Positions 25,734 through 36,049 of a DNA stretch of 64,000 nucleotides are shown here, one piece after another. The stretch covers positions 2,728,001 through 2,792,000 of the forward strand of contig NZ_CP194902.1 in NCBI RefSeq assembly GCF_051027545.1, given 5' to 3'. A program made the translations under genes and the position numbers. This DNA comes from Methylocaldum sp002005105 (lineage in GTDB: Bacteria; Pseudomonadota; Gammaproteobacteria; Methylococcales; Methylococcaceae). Position 1 is the stretch's first letter, and every line of letters starts with the position of its first letter. The notes beneath the pieces are model-generated. The model was not told the origin of the DNA. It ran no database searches and was given only the letters and a program-made list of their open reading frames with translations.

Positions 25734-28700
25734 GGCCCGTCTCCAAAGCTCAGTTGCATTTTCAGAATGCCCTTGCTGATCAAGCAATCTTGTGTTGCCG
25801 GATCGAGCATGGGGTTTTCCCCGGCCGTAATCGCGGCGGCCAGTTTCCGCCACGCATTGAAGTCCAGTCCGGTGCCGTCGAGCAATTGGTTGGCTTGTTT
25901 CTCCCACTGCAGACATTGTGCATCTAGCTTTATCTGCACGTCGTGCAGACTCAGCGGTTGAATCTCATCGAGTCGAATAGGTTGCGGCGCCGGCTTTCTG
26001 CAGGCGAGGAGCAATGGGGTCAACACTGATAGGTACTGCTCGTTTACGGCGGAAAGCTTGGCCTCGCAGTGCGCTGCGATGGCATTTTCGATTTTTAGAA
26101 GTTCACCACCGATCGGACTCAGCTGCGTTTGAATGGGCTTCATCAAGCGCTCCGGCACCTCCAGAATGGCCGCAAATTGACCTTTTCTCGCTTGCTCGCG
26201 AAATTTCTCGCGCTCAATTTTTGCGGACTCCGCGATCTCCTCGAAGTAATCGCCGATCAGAATCAGCTTCTGCACAAGCACCGCCACCGCTTGGGGATGA
26301 TTCGCTTCAGCATAGTCGGAAGGTAACGGTTCCAATTTGCGCGCGGCCTCGTGACAACGCCCCTGCAGCTCAGCCAGATAGTCGGCCGCTCGCTCGTATC
26401 TTTCTTTACCGTCCCGGTATGCACGCATGATATAGCCGCTGATGTCGGCAAAGCTTTGGTGGGTGCTGGAGTCGATGTTGACACCGGCTTCATCCCCTAA
26501 GAGGTGCAATCGTTCCGCCGCCTTGTCGAGTTGCAGCGAGCGCAGATAGTGCAGCAGGGTATCGGAGCTCGCGGTTCCCTCGGTGGCCGCGGTAGCGCTG
26601 TCATTCTGTTGCTGGAGCGCTCCGTCCAGTATGTTGGAAACCGTTTGCAACGACAGTGTGAATAAACTCCGGGGAAAATGGGTCAGACCCTGGCTATCTG
26701 TGTTGATATCGCTGATCAAGGCAGCGATTCGCTGCTTGATCTGCTGTGCCGCTTTATCGACGAACTCCGCAAAAAGTCGTGCCTGCTCAATGCGCTGGTA
26801 GAGCGATTGTCCCTTGTCCTCCAGACGTACGGTATTGATATTGCCGAGGCTGATGCTCGGTGGGATCAGTGGTTTGACGCGGGCTACCCGATGAAGCACT
26901 TCGGAACGACCTTTTAAGAGCGACGGCAGTTTTTCTGCGATCAACGCCAGCTCGTCTACGCCTACCAGCCCCAAAGCTTCTTCATCGACTTTGAGCTTGT
27001 CGAACGCCGTGCGGGCAGCCTGGAGTTGGTCATTCGCCTCGACGGTCTCGGTTCCTACCGGCACTCTGCCCAAAGGCGCAAACAGGGCTGGAATGCGGTC
27101 ATAGCCAAACACGCGTTCCAGCTTGGCGACAGTGGTCTTATAGCTATCGGCGGCACTGCCTTCAAACCAGTTCCTGGCTTCGGTGATCGCGTAATCCAGT
27201 TTTGCACGCGGATAGGACCGCCACTTAGCATGGGGGGCCGTGGCATCTTCCAATTGCAACAAATGCAGTTCGCCGCACCACCACATCCAGTCATCGAAAA
27301 CGTTCTTTGGTGTTAGGCCGGCGTGCGCCAAGTACCCCCAATACCAGTCCCTTTTGGCCTTGTCCAAAGTCCATTCCTGCGTCTTGGCCGGGTTGCCGAT
27401 ACGGGCCAGGAAGTGTGGCAGCTGTGCTTGCGCTTGCTGCGGATTGGCAAGTTCAGAGAACCATCCGGCATTTTCTGTCTTTGTATATCCCAAGCCCAAG
27501 AACCTATTGGGTAAGGCTAGGCGCTGCAATAACGCCGCCACATCTTCGCTATTGATCCCGTGCCGGATGTCCAAATCATTCAGGCTGGCGAGGTTCGGCT
27601 CATCGACGGCAAACAGCTTCCAAGTACGGAAGAGCAGCTCACGTTCGTGAGTATTTATCTTTCCGGTGGGCCTGAATGGCCACGCAATCAGACCGCGCTC
27701 GTTGAGCCGTTGCCGCCATTGGTGCATGGCCTGATAGGCGAAGTCACGTAGCGCATTGAGCTTGCCTTTAAACTTGCTGGTCAAGGCGCTCTCGGCCATC
27801 GCAAAGTCTTTGCAGTATTCAGTCAGAAGGCCAATACGTTCCAACTGATCGACTTCGCTTTGATTCAGGTAGTAAAGGAGCACGTCGTCCTTGAGCTTGT
27901 CACTCACGTCGCCCCGATTGTATTGCTCCATCAAATGCGTCGATGTCGTAAAAGCCATGACCGGAAAGCGGCCATCTTCCCCATGGCGCAAGGCGGCTAG
28001 ACGATGCAGCCGATCCAGTTCGTCGCGGTTATTTACCCAGGCAAACCAGGCCAGGTTATCCGGGTGCAATTTCAAACCGTCGCAGAACAGCAGGCCGCCC
28101 CGTTGGCCGGCTGCCTGACCCCGCGGGCTGGCCTGGATCGTGAGATGTTCATGGTTCGGATAGGGCGCCTGCGCATACTGCCAGTTTTTGTCCAGCAGGC
28201 GCATCAAGCCCGTGAGTCGCACCTGGAAGCGCAGCGACACATTTTTGCCGCCATCGAGCAGGAAGCGCTTCATCGCTGCTTCGTGCGCATCGGCATCGGC
28301 CGGGTCGCGGAAGACCATCGTGTTGTGCTGTTGATTCCGGTAACGCAGATCCAGCCGCAACAGCATTGCCACGCTGGGGCCGATATGTGTGGCGTCCTCG
28401 TCGGGGAGCTGATGCTCGTTGCCGATCAGCTTTTGCCACAGCGCATCGGCCGCAAATTCCACCGCTGGATGGTCATACAGCAGGCTCAAAAGGTGCTTGA
28501 ACTCGGCTCGGGAGAGCGGTAGCAACAGTACGTCGGTTTCGGTTTCGTTGATGGCGAACGTGCGTAGGTTCTGCAGCAACGCGGTCAGACTAAGAGCCTG
28601 TTCCACGGCGGGGTAAAACCAAGCGTCCTTTTCCCGCTTGAACTTGGCGTCTTCCAGGGCTTGTCGGCACTTCAGCGCATCGAATGGGATCTTGCGATAG

Positions 28701-30016
28701 AGGCTGGCGACCGGCTCGGCGTCTTCATTCTGCAGGTTCAACAGTTCTTTGCAGCGCGGCGGGCATTGGCTCAACGCCAGTGGCAACTGCCCGTAAAGCA
28801 AGGTGCGCGCAACGTCTTTCAGCTCATAGTCACCGGTTTTGATGCCGTCGATCGCGTGAGCGTCCAGCACATGCTCTGCTACGCGGCCCGAGCTCTCGAT
28901 CACGGCATCAAACAACTCCCCGATGGCGGGAATGGGCTTGCCGGCGGATTCGTACTGTGCCAGTACGGAATCCACATTGGCCATAATGACGTTGAACCAG
29001 CCGAAATTAGCGCCGCTCATGCCATAGGCGGCTTCCACCAGACCCCTCGGGTAGTCATAAGCGAGTTTGCGTTCCAACTTGAGTTGCTTCACGTAGTCGG
29101 ACACATCCGCAAAGGCATTGTGTTCGAGTTCCACCAGTTCGAAGCGTCGCGCCACGGACTGAATTTCGCGCAACTGCTGGCCCAATAGCGGAGAACACAG
29201 CGCGACGTAGCGCAACCAGGGCAGCTTGCGACGGGGATCTTCCTCCTTGATGGCCTTTCCGATCAGGCGGATAGCTTGGCCATCCAGACGTTTCGCGTCG
29301 TCCTGTTCCAAGCCGAAGGTGGCCGCCTCGGCGACGGTTTCCAGTTCGTCCAATACCACCAGCACATAGCGAATGCCGAACTGCTGCAAATAGGTATAGG
29401 CGGATTGAACCAGGCGCACGACCAAGCCTTCTTCCTCGTACAGCGCTTCATCGTTGTGCTGTTGGCCTATTTCCAAGCGATCGGCCAATTGGCTGGAGTC
29501 AAACCCGGCGGGCGTCAATCGGTGCAAGGCTTGCTCGGCGATCCTGCTCTGGATCGAACCGTCGAACCGGCCGGTCGCCAAAGGCAGCAAAGCTTTATAC
29601 AGACCAAAGCCAAACCAGTTGTCCGAATTCTGGTAATCGGAAGCCACCTGCGAATAGCGGATGTACAGGGCAAGATACTGGTCTTGCGTCGCCTGATCGA
29701 ACAACTTCTGATCGGCAAGGTTGCCGTCTTGATCGCGCACAAACCAGCCTTTGGAGCAGTCGTTGATCTGTGCGATCAGTTCATGCCCCAGGCGGGATTT
29801 GCCTCGGCCCCATTCCGCTTCCACCGCGAATACATGCGCGAAGTTGTCGGCATCCTGATCCACCGTATGGATGAAAGTACGGTAGCGCTTGAAGAAACGG
29901 CTCTGACCCACCAGTGGGTCGCGTGGCGGATAGTCGGAAACACCGGTGGCGGCCCAGACATGACGCTTGGTCAGATGGGCGATCATTTCATCGGTCACGG
30001 GGTCATGTTTGTTCAC
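25730..30016 (-). CDS. Very large P-loop ATPase of the MADS-like operon
   Basis: 1428 residues, GTG start at 30016 sharing GTGA with the preceding stop. Walker A is AEWGRGKS at 67-74 and Walker B LVVLDELE at about 219-226, so the N-terminal ~350 residues form a STAND/AAA-like ATPase. The rest is long and mostly helical with several predicted coiled coils (for example residues 1130-1330), suggesting a large scaffold. Size and layout recall BrxC/PglY of BREX, but I see no direct sequence signature of that family and the operon lacks PglZ. Probably an infection sensor or assembly platform. Confidence 0.85.
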   Translation of the reverse strand: MNKHDPVTDEMIAHLTKRHVWAATGVSDYPPRDPLVGQSRFFKRYRTFIHTVDQDADNFAHVFAVEAEWGRGKSRLGHELIAQINDCSKGWFVRDQDGNLADQKLFDQATQDQYLALYIRYSQVASDYQNSDNWFGFGLYKALLPLATGRFDGSIQSRIAEQALHRLTPAGFDSSQLADRLEIGQQHNDEALYEEEGLVVRLVQSAYTYLQQFGIRYVLVVLDELETVAEAATFGLEQDDAKRLDGQAIRLIGKAIKEEDPRRKLPWLRYVALCSPLLGQQLREIQSVARRFELVELEHNAFADVSDYVKQLKLERKLAYDYPRGLVEAAYGMSGANFGWFNVIMANVDSVLAQYESAGKPIPAIGELFDAVIESSGRVAEHVLDAHAIDGIKTGDYELKDVARTLLYGQLPLALSQCPPRCKELLNLQNEDAEPVASLYRKIPFDALKCRQALEDAKFKREKDAWFYPAVEQALSLTALLQNLRTFAINETETDVLLLPLSRAEFKHLLSLLYDHPAVEFAADALWQKLIGNEHQLPDEDATHIGPSVAMLLRLDLRYRNQQHNTMVFRDPADADAHEAAMKRFLLDGGKNVSLRFQVRLTGLMRLLDKNWQYAQAPYPNHEHLTIQASPRGQAAGQRGGLLFCDGLKLHPDNLAWFAWVNNRDELDRLHRLAALRHGEDGRFPVMAFTTSTHLMEQYNRGDVSDKLKDDVLLYYLNQSEVDQLERIGLLTEYCKDFAMAESALTSKFKGKLNALRDFAYQAMHQWRQRLNERGLIAWPFRPTGKINTHERELLFRTWKLFAVDEPNLASLNDLDIRHGINSEDVAALLQRLALPNRFLGLGYTKTENAGWFSELANPQQAQAQLPHFLARIGNPAKTQEWTLDKAKRDWYWGYLAHAGLTPKNVFDDWMWWCGELHLLQLEDATAPHAKWRSYPRAKLDYAITEARNWFEGSAADSYKTTVAKLERVFGYDRIPALFAPLGRVPVGTETVEANDQLQAARTAFDKLKVDEEALGLVGVDELALIAEKLPSLLKGRSEVLHRVARVKPLIPPSISLGNINTVRLEDKGQSLYQRIEQARLFAEFVDKAAQQIKQRIAALISDINTDSQGLTHFPRSLFTLSLQTVSNILDGALQQQNDSATAATEGTASSDTLLHYLRSLQLDKAAERLHLLGDEAGVNIDSSTHQSFADISGYIMRAYRDGKERYERAADYLAELQGRCHEAARKLEPLPSDYAEANHPQAVAVLVQKLILIGDYFEEIAESAKIEREKFREQARKGQFAAILEVPERLMKPIQTQLSPIGGELLKIENAIAAHCEAKLSAVNEQYLSVLTPLLLACRKPAPQPIRLDEIQPLSLHDVQIKLDAQCLQWEKQANQLLDGTGLDFNAWRKLAAAITAGENPMLDPATQDCLISKGILKMQLSFGDGP

Positions 30017-31173
30017 TCGTCATCTCCTGGGCGCTTCATACCCGGCAAAGCGCTAATTCGTTCGCTGCGCATGTCCTCGGCGCTCATTCTGACGGCCTGC
30101 CACAACAGGCGGCCGGTTCGATTGAATACCTTGCTGGCCGGCAGCCTGAAACAGGCATCAGCAAACAAGGGATGAATGAGATATTGGCCGTTCTGGCCGC
30201 TGGCGCCATCCTGGTAGCGCCACACATGGCGGGTCAAAAGCGACCCGACGATCCCGGCCAGCAAGGTATTCAATTCATCGGGCCGGGGAGAGTAGGGGAA
30301 CCAGTACACGCCTAGATGCGACAGGCTGCGAAGTACCAAATCGGCCAAGGTACCGCAGCGTGTTTCATCGCCCTCCGGCCCTGCCACTAGCACGCTGATC
30401 TCGCCGGGAGTGAATGCGTTCTGGCCGGGCGTCAGCTCCAGCAGCAAACCGCCGCGTGTCTCCGCCGCCCAGTTATATTGTGCATAAACGATCATTGTCA
30501 GCAGCAGCGCCCAAGGCGTACGTAGCACCCAAGTCATCGCGGTATCATCCGTGCCGGTGTCATCCGACGCGGCCAATTTACCGTGCAGCAAATAGTTGGA
30601 TTCCACAGTGGTCCCCGGCAGGGCGAGCAGGCGGCCCTTGATCCAGTTCTGATCGGCCTGAACACCGCTGCCGTCAATCATAGGCAATATCGGAAGAGTG
30701 TCGTTCCGGGAGACAGATAGCTCGAACGCAACAGCCAGCGCCCGCGCCAGCATGGGCGTTGCGGCCGCCTGTTCGGCGCTCACCCCTAACAGCTCCCGCT
30801 CGACAGCTGCGGAGGGGGTGGGCTCCAGTGAGGCGTGTGGCAGTTGCGCCTCCACCCATGCCGCCGCCCTGCCCACTTGGGTCACCAGATCCGCCAGCGC
30901 TTCGCCCCCCATCTGCCCGGCCTCCCGGCAGCGCGCCGCCAGGATGCGTAGCCAAGGGGCACGCCACTCCGGCTGTAAGGCGAGTAAAGCCATCACCAGT
31001 TCGTTATCGGAGCCTAATGCCTCACGCTGGGCGAGCAATAAGCGGCTTGCTGCCCAGCCGTCGGAGGTCGGGAACGCGATTCCCTGTAAGATCGCCTGGA
31101 AGCGACGCTCGGGGTCGGACAAGAAACCTTGCCGGAGCAGACAGGACAAAGCGCCGATCCATTTAGAATCCAT
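30013..31173 (-). CDS. Hypothetical protein of the MADS-like operon (386 aa)
   Basis: Start set at the ATG at 31173 (MDSKWIGALSCLLRQGF), overlapping the preceding stop by 11 bp; the frame extends further to 31203. The N-terminal half is Ala/Leu-rich and helical, the C-terminal half mixed. No motif recognised. The G+C content is visibly high. The stop overlaps the GTG start of the large ATPase (GTGA), so the two are probably made in fixed proportion and may form a complex. Confidence 0.75.
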   Translation of the reverse strand: MDSKWIGALSCLLRQGFLSDPERRFQAILQGIAFPTSDGWAASRLLLAQREALGSDNELVMALLALQPEWRAPWLRILAARCREAGQMGGEALADLVTQVGRAAAWVEAQLPHASLEPTPSAAVERELLGVSAEQAAATPMLARALAVAFELSVSRNDTLPILPMIDGSGVQADQNWIKGRLLALPGTTVESNYLLHGKLAASDDTGTDDTAMTWVLRTPWALLLTMIVYAQYNWAAETRGGLLLELTPGQNAFTPGEISVLVAGPEGDETRCGTLADLVLRSLSHLGVYWFPYSPRPDELNTLLAGIVGSLLTRHVWRYQDGASGQNGQYLIHPLFADACFRLPASKVFNRTGRLLWQAVRMSAEDMRSERISALPGMKRPGDDE

Positions 31174-32356
31174 CGAAAAGATCCCCGGTTCTTGCCGCAT
31201 CAATGCGAGCTGACTTCTGAGCGGCCTTGCGTGCCTTCTCTTCAGCCTGCTTTTTCGCGATGAATTGATCGATGCTGTCTGTGTTGTAGGGCCAGAACAA
31301 CTGGGTATAGGCTTCGTTCGGAGCGGGTACCAGTTTCTGAAGCAACTTCAGCTCGGCTTCATCACCCACAAGCCAGGTCGGTATGTCCGGCTTGGCCATG
31401 AAGGCAGAGAAACCGGCAGGCATGACGTGTTTGGCCAATACACTTAGAGGAACTTCGTTGGCTATCTCGGGAGCGTCCAGCAAGTGCTCCAACAGTCTCG
31501 CACCTCCGCCCACATAGTCGCCGCCGATATAACGGCCGGCGTCACGATAACCCGGAGGTTCACAATGCCAGTGCTTGGCGATAGCCTGCTGATAGGCTTT
31601 GACGCTCGCGGTTTTGAATCCGACCTTGACGCGGCTGATGAAGCCCAGGGCGTTATATGCATAGGCATTCGCCAGCGCTTCTTCCAGAGGGGCATGGGGA
31701 TGATTGAAGGTGTTTGCCGCTTGTTGAGCCCAGTACCGCAGGAAAACCGGCTGAATTCGTCCTTGAGCCGCAAAGACGATTTCCAGCGTGGTCGCTGTGG
31801 CCTCCACGAGATGATGAAAAAATTCGTGGTTAAACACCTCGAACAAGACGAGGTGCATCAAGGTTTCCGGGGAAAATACCTTGAGCTGCTGGCTCTGTTG
31901 CACCAGTTCATGGTGGTAATTCAACAGGGGGCCTATCAGCAGATAAATGCCCCATTGATCGAACGGGGGGAAGTGGAACGGCCGGTAGAATGCCAGGGCA
32001 TCGGCCGGCAATTTGGTCCATTGCAACTCCCGGACAGCGGCTTCCGCGTTCTTCACCGCACCCCACATGGCATCCTGGCTGACCCCGAGTTGCCTGTCCT
32101 TGAAGCGCTCCTTCAAAGCCTTCAAATCGTCCCGCTTGCTCGGCCGCGATTCACGGCGGCTCGTCGACTGCGCCAGCACGACGTTCCGGCTCAGCATCTC
32201 CAGGGCCGGCTCGGCAGCGTCAGTCGGACGATCGAATACTCCGCTTTCTTCCGTGAGCCCCTGCCGGTCTAGCCATTGGAATAGCGTTGGCATGTCATGA
32301 TGCAGTTGGGAGTGTAGTCCCAAGTGGGGCAATGTATCGTGCTGTGCCTTTGCCAT
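31163..32356 (-). CDS. Putative zinc metallopeptidase (HEXXH) of the MADS-like operon
   Basis: 397 residues from the ATG at 32356 (MAKAQHDTLPHLGLH), 16 bp after the HsdS stop; the open frame before that lies over hsdS. An HEFFH motif at residues 177-181 (NHEFFHHLVEATAT) fits the HEXXH zinc-binding consensus. A possible third ligand is a Glu in EEALANAYAYNAL, 44-50 residues later, as in gluzincins. No signal peptide, so cytoplasmic. The C-terminus is a charged helix (KKQAEEKARKAAQKSAR). The protease role is predicted from the motif alone. In the operon it could process a partner upon infection. Confidence 0.75.
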   Translation of the reverse strand: MAKAQHDTLPHLGLHSQLHHDMPTLFQWLDRQGLTEESGVFDRPTDAAEPALEMLSRNVVLAQSTSRRESRPSKRDDLKALKERFKDRQLGVSQDAMWGAVKNAEAAVRELQWTKLPADALAFYRPFHFPPFDQWGIYLLIGPLLNYHHELVQQSQQLKVFSPETLMHLVLFEVFNHEFFHHLVEATATTLEIVFAAQGRIQPVFLRYWAQQAANTFNHPHAPLEEALANAYAYNALGFISRVKVGFKTASVKAYQQAIAKHWHCEPPGYRDAGRYIGGDYVGGGARLLEHLLDAPEIANEVPLSVLAKHVMPAGFSAFMAKPDIPTWLVGDEAELKLLQKLVPAPNEAYTQLFWPYNTDSIDQFIAKKQAEEKARKAAQKSARIDAARTGDLFDGF

Positions 32357-32372
32357 CCCGGTTCTCTTGTGC

Positions 32373-33905
32373 CTAGGTTTGCTCTGCTTGTGCGAGCAAG
32401 TCATAGAGCTGGTCGAGGTCGGCGAAGAGCGGTGGCCCAGCGCCATCGACGCCGTCGGTTTTTAGATGGGTCAGGATGCTGCGATCGAGGGTGTCGTCGC
32501 TGGCTTGCAGCCCGTTTTGGGCGGCGATCAGCAGACTTCCGTCGAGCTGGCCTTCGATTAGAGCTTCAACGAGAAATTTTGCTGTCTCAGTCAGTTGTTC
32601 CGAGTATTTCTTCGTCTTAAACCTCAGCTCGTGAATTTGATTGAACTTGTCCAAGTCTGCTCTGGAAAAGTCAGGAATAACAATGTTGCCCAAGTTGTCT
32701 TGATTGATGCCTGGCATTGTTGTCCCCGTCGAGAACTGCCAAAACTGCATATTTCCGGCCATGGAGTTCAAGAACCATGAAAGAATTGGCATGAGTTCTG
32801 ATTTTTTGGGCTTACAAGCAAACACCTCGCTAGAGCACAGGAATTCTTCTGTTTCCATCACGACCGCAGCGATTCCAAAAGTGCCTTTGCGGGTCAGCAG
32901 AAGATCACCTATTTTTGGCTTTTGTTTGTAGCTGGCATCTTCAAGTGCAGCGATTCGGACTCTAGGAGCATGTCGCAAGTCGATGTATCCGGGCTTCACA
33001 TGGGCCACTTTTACATAGGGCAATCCATCTTTCAGTTCTGTTCGTTCGTCGAATCCATTGGTAACACTTTCGAGAAGATCGAAAACCGAAACTGTTTTTC
33101 CTAGGGAACGCAGATTTTTCTGGTTATTGAGGTAATGATCTCGATAGGTTGTCGCAGTCAGCATATCGGTCAATAGATCTGGCGACACTTTCGATGTCAG
33201 ACTGGATGGTAACTTTTGACTAGGCTGATAAGCCGAAACAAAAGTATCGAGTTGCTGTTCCAACTCCTTTGCCCAAGCCCGTAGCCGCTCGGCTTGTCGG
33301 ATTTTGTCGCCGATGTATTTTTGGGCTACAGCGGACACTTTGAGTAAAGGCAGCCGCTTAAAGTTATAGAGATATATGTGTTGCTGAACTGCCCCTCCTG
33401 CCTCACGGGACATAAAGGCTTGCGCATATCTAGTCGTAAGCCAAGCTGCTACGAAGTGCGAGTCGTAACTTGTTTCACTGAGGCTGAACTTGATAGTGTC
33501 TTGGTTTGAGTTCGCAACGGGGATAGTCTCAGGCAAAACAGCCAATCGGCCGACTGTGCCAGACGTCGACATGATGATGTCGCCAGCTCTCAGTGCTGAC
33601 TTTGATAGCAAAGAATGAGTGGCCTCAGTGACGTGAGACAGTGCGGATTCATCAATCAAGGGGCTTTCGATCGCTTCAGCCTTGATAAATGGGACACCGG
33701 TTTCAGCATCCGCCCAGACGATATCGTTGCAAAGCGCATAGGCACCGAATTGCCAGGGTTCACACACTGAACCGATAGGTTCAAGGCTAAAGCCGCTTTG
33801 ATGAATCTGTGCCCTTGCAGCATAAAATTCCTGGGAATAAAACCCCGTGTCCAGTCGCTCAGGAGAGAAATCAGCAACTGGGACCCTAACGATTGCAACC
33901 ATCAC
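32373..33905 (-). CDS. hsdS: Type I-like DNA specificity subunit HsdS
   Basis: 510 residues with two target-recognition domains separated by coiled-coil spacers. TRD1 covers about 15-190, a helix follows (IRQAERLRAWAKELEQQLDT), and TRD2 spans about 250-420 with the LLTRKGTFGIAAVVM and GTTMPGINQDNLGNIVIP signatures. The usual DIIMSTSGTVGRLAV block is in TRD1. It starts by GTGA overlap with hsdM (GTG 33905 or ATG 33902). It sets the DNA sequence methylated by HsdM. No hsdR gene is present in the window. Confidence 0.93.
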   Translation of the reverse strand: MMVAIVRVPVADFSPERLDTGFYSQEFYAARAQIHQSGFSLEPIGSVCEPWQFGAYALCNDIVWADAETGVPFIKAEAIESPLIDESALSHVTEATHSLLSKSALRAGDIIMSTSGTVGRLAVLPETIPVANSNQDTIKFSLSETSYDSHFVAAWLTTRYAQAFMSREAGGAVQQHIYLYNFKRLPLLKVSAVAQKYIGDKIRQAERLRAWAKELEQQLDTFVSAYQPSQKLPSSLTSKVSPDLLTDMLTATTYRDHYLNNQKNLRSLGKTVSVFDLLESVTNGFDERTELKDGLPYVKVAHVKPGYIDLRHAPRVRIAALEDASYKQKPKIGDLLLTRKGTFGIAAVVMETEEFLCSSEVFACKPKKSELMPILSWFLNSMAGNMQFWQFSTGTTMPGINQDNLGNIVIPDFSRADLDKFNQIHELRFKTKKYSEQLTETAKFLVEALIEGQLDGSLLIAAQNGLQASDDTLDRSILTHLKTDGVDGAGPPLFADLDQLYDLLAQAEQT

Positions 33906-36028
33906 TCACTCCTCTTATAAGCACCAACAATCCTATCGAGATCATTAGGCACACCCACCGAGTAATCCTCGATATTGTTCTTCACCACATAGCCCAATGT
34001 TTCCGCCACGGCCATGAACACATCGCCTTGAGGCTCGGGCAGGAACTGCTCGGGACGCTCCTTGCTGGCCTGGCGCTTTTGCAGATAAAGCACCGAGGTC
34101 TTGGCGCCGGTTCCGGAGAGCTTGAAGGTATCCGCCGGCAAGGAGATCACCGCCTTGACGATGGCCTTGCCGCCGACGAATTGGCCGGTTTTCTCGTCCT
34201 TCTTGCCCATGATGTATTCGCGCACGTAGCGCTCGCCCGAGTTGCACAGCACGCCGTCGGGCAGCACGATCAGCAATCGGCCGCCGGGGCGCAGGAGTTG
34301 CAGGCAGCGGTCGATAAACAGCACCGCGGGGTCGATGGTGGCGCCGACCGGTTTCCAGTTACCCTTGCCATCGGGCTTGCTGCCTAGGGCCAAGCCGCTG
34401 GTGGTGGGGGAAAGTCGGTATTGCGGCTTCTTGCCGGTGGAAACATTGCGCAAATCGGTGCGGTAGCCCGGCCATTTGGGCGTGCCGTCCTCATCCAGGT
34501 ACAGGTCGCCGGTGTCTTCCCATTTCATTTTGGTGTAGCTGTAATAGGTGTGGAAATAGTCGACGGTTTTTACGGCGGGGCGAAAACCACCGAGCACCTG
34601 TTCCATCTGCGCCTCGTAGCGCTCCTTGGATTCCTTGCCTTTCTTATCGCTGGTGAATTTCGGCGTGCCGAACGGCGGATTGGTGCAGATCAGGTCGAAG
34701 CTATTGGGCTTGAATGCTTTGGTCGTCAGCGAGTTGTCGGTGTAGAAAATCTTGGCCTTGGGGGCGCCTTGCAGGGCCATGTTCACGCGCGCCAGCATCA
34801 CCATGCGCGGAGCAGTGTCGGCGCCGGTGAAGGCGTTATCGCGCAGGGTCCGTTTGAGTTTGGTTTTCTGCGCATCGCTCATGCCGCCGAGACGGTCGAC
34901 CACGTTTTCGATATGGCTGAGCGCCACCGAGCCGAAACCGAAGGAGCCGCATGTGGGATCACAGAATCTGAACTCGCCCGAGGTCAGCCGCTCCATCGCG
35001 GCGTTGTCTTGCTGGATATCGTGCATGGCGATTTCCAGCATGGCCTGCTTCACCGGATTGGGCGTCAGGAAAACGCCCAAACCACCCTTCGATTCGAAGT
35101 TGGCGCGCAAGAATACGTCGAACACGCGGCCCAGCAGGTCGCCCGCCACATCGGCCAGGGTGCCGACCTCTTTGCCGAGGATCGGCCGGCCCTGGTTGTC
35201 CGTCACCGGCCCGAGGTTTTGCATGGCTTCCAGCAAGGTTTCGAAGTTCTTGGGCTGCGACAGCCGCAAGTGGGAATCCGGCGGGAAGATGGGATTAGGG
35301 GTGCCGTCGTCGCTCACCACCACATAATCGTCATGTCCTTTAAATGCTTCGAATGCGGCTTGAATTTGCTTGACGGCATGCGCCCCGTGCTTTGCCACAT
35401 ATTTGTAGTCGAACACCTCGCGGAAGCGTTGGGTTTTGCCTTCGTGATCGGTGAAGCTCAGCTCTTCGCTGTGATGCACCCGAAAGGTTTCGAGGAAGAG
35501 CAGCTTCGCCACCTCCTCGATGATGTCGTTCTTATCATTGACCCGGTCCTTGACGGTCTGGAATACCTGCTCGTGGAAGGCATCGAAGCGGTGCATCAGC
35601 CGGGTGTAGATGCGCATCGACCAGCGGAAAGTCGGGTCCTTTTCCAGTTTCTCGTAGTTCCGGATCAGCTCGATGGAGGGCACTTCATCCACCGAGTGGG
35701 TACCGTCGCTGCCATCGACGCCAAACAGACAGTAGCAGCGACTGTTCTTGTCATCCTGCAAGTGGGCGAACACCGGCCAGTCGCCACTGACGCTGGCCAG
35801 CAGTTCGTAGGCGAGCTGATCCAGCTTGTCTTCGCGCGAATACTCCCAATGACCGGGTTCCAGCGCGATCAGCAGGATCGATGGGGTTTGATTGCCTTGA
35901 ATTACGCCCCAGATCAGGCCGGCTTTCACGAAGTCGTGGTCTGAGCCGAGAGGCGTGTGCTCGGTGTAGTCGGAATAGTGTTTGCGAATCTGTTGATAGC
36001 GTTGCTCAAGCGTTTGTTCGGTCGTCAT
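33902..36028 (-). CDS. hsdM: Type I-like N6-adenine DNA methyltransferase HsdM
   Basis: 708 residues. SAM-binding motif I FCDPTCGSFGFG at about residue 355, catalytic motif IV NPPFGTPKF at about 455, and a helical HsdM N-terminal domain. It is longer than E. coli HsdM (529 aa), as is common for methylases of BREX- or MADS-like systems. The predicted product is N6-methyladenine at a site chosen by HsdS, marking self DNA. It sits 21 bp after the 132-aa gene and is coupled to hsdS. Without HsdR, restriction must be done by other products of this operon. Confidence 0.95.
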   Translation of the reverse strand: MTTEQTLEQRYQQIRKHYSDYTEHTPLGSDHDFVKAGLIWGVIQGNQTPSILLIALEPGHWEYSREDKLDQLAYELLASVSGDWPVFAHLQDDKNSRCYCLFGVDGSDGTHSVDEVPSIELIRNYEKLEKDPTFRWSMRIYTRLMHRFDAFHEQVFQTVKDRVNDKNDIIEEVAKLLFLETFRVHHSEELSFTDHEGKTQRFREVFDYKYVAKHGAHAVKQIQAAFEAFKGHDDYVVVSDDGTPNPIFPPDSHLRLSQPKNFETLLEAMQNLGPVTDNQGRPILGKEVGTLADVAGDLLGRVFDVFLRANFESKGGLGVFLTPNPVKQAMLEIAMHDIQQDNAAMERLTSGEFRFCDPTCGSFGFGSVALSHIENVVDRLGGMSDAQKTKLKRTLRDNAFTGADTAPRMVMLARVNMALQGAPKAKIFYTDNSLTTKAFKPNSFDLICTNPPFGTPKFTSDKKGKESKERYEAQMEQVLGGFRPAVKTVDYFHTYYSYTKMKWEDTGDLYLDEDGTPKWPGYRTDLRNVSTGKKPQYRLSPTTSGLALGSKPDGKGNWKPVGATIDPAVLFIDRCLQLLRPGGRLLIVLPDGVLCNSGERYVREYIMGKKDEKTGQFVGGKAIVKAVISLPADTFKLSGTGAKTSVLYLQKRQASKERPEQFLPEPQGDVFMAVAETLGYVVKNNIEDYSVGVPNDLDRIVGAYKRSE

Positions 36029-36049
36029 TATTGTTCGAGATTTCAGTTT

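Noticed and set aside
24906..25916. Long 336-aa reading of the gene after the large ATPase
   Set aside because: Its first 61 codons lie over the ATPase 3' end; a TTG start at the ATPase stop is preferred, although it is not proven.
32373..36028. Ordinary type I restriction-modification operon
   Set aside because: No hsdR gene lies anywhere in the window; HsdM and HsdS are coupled to ATPase, HerA and kinase genes instead.
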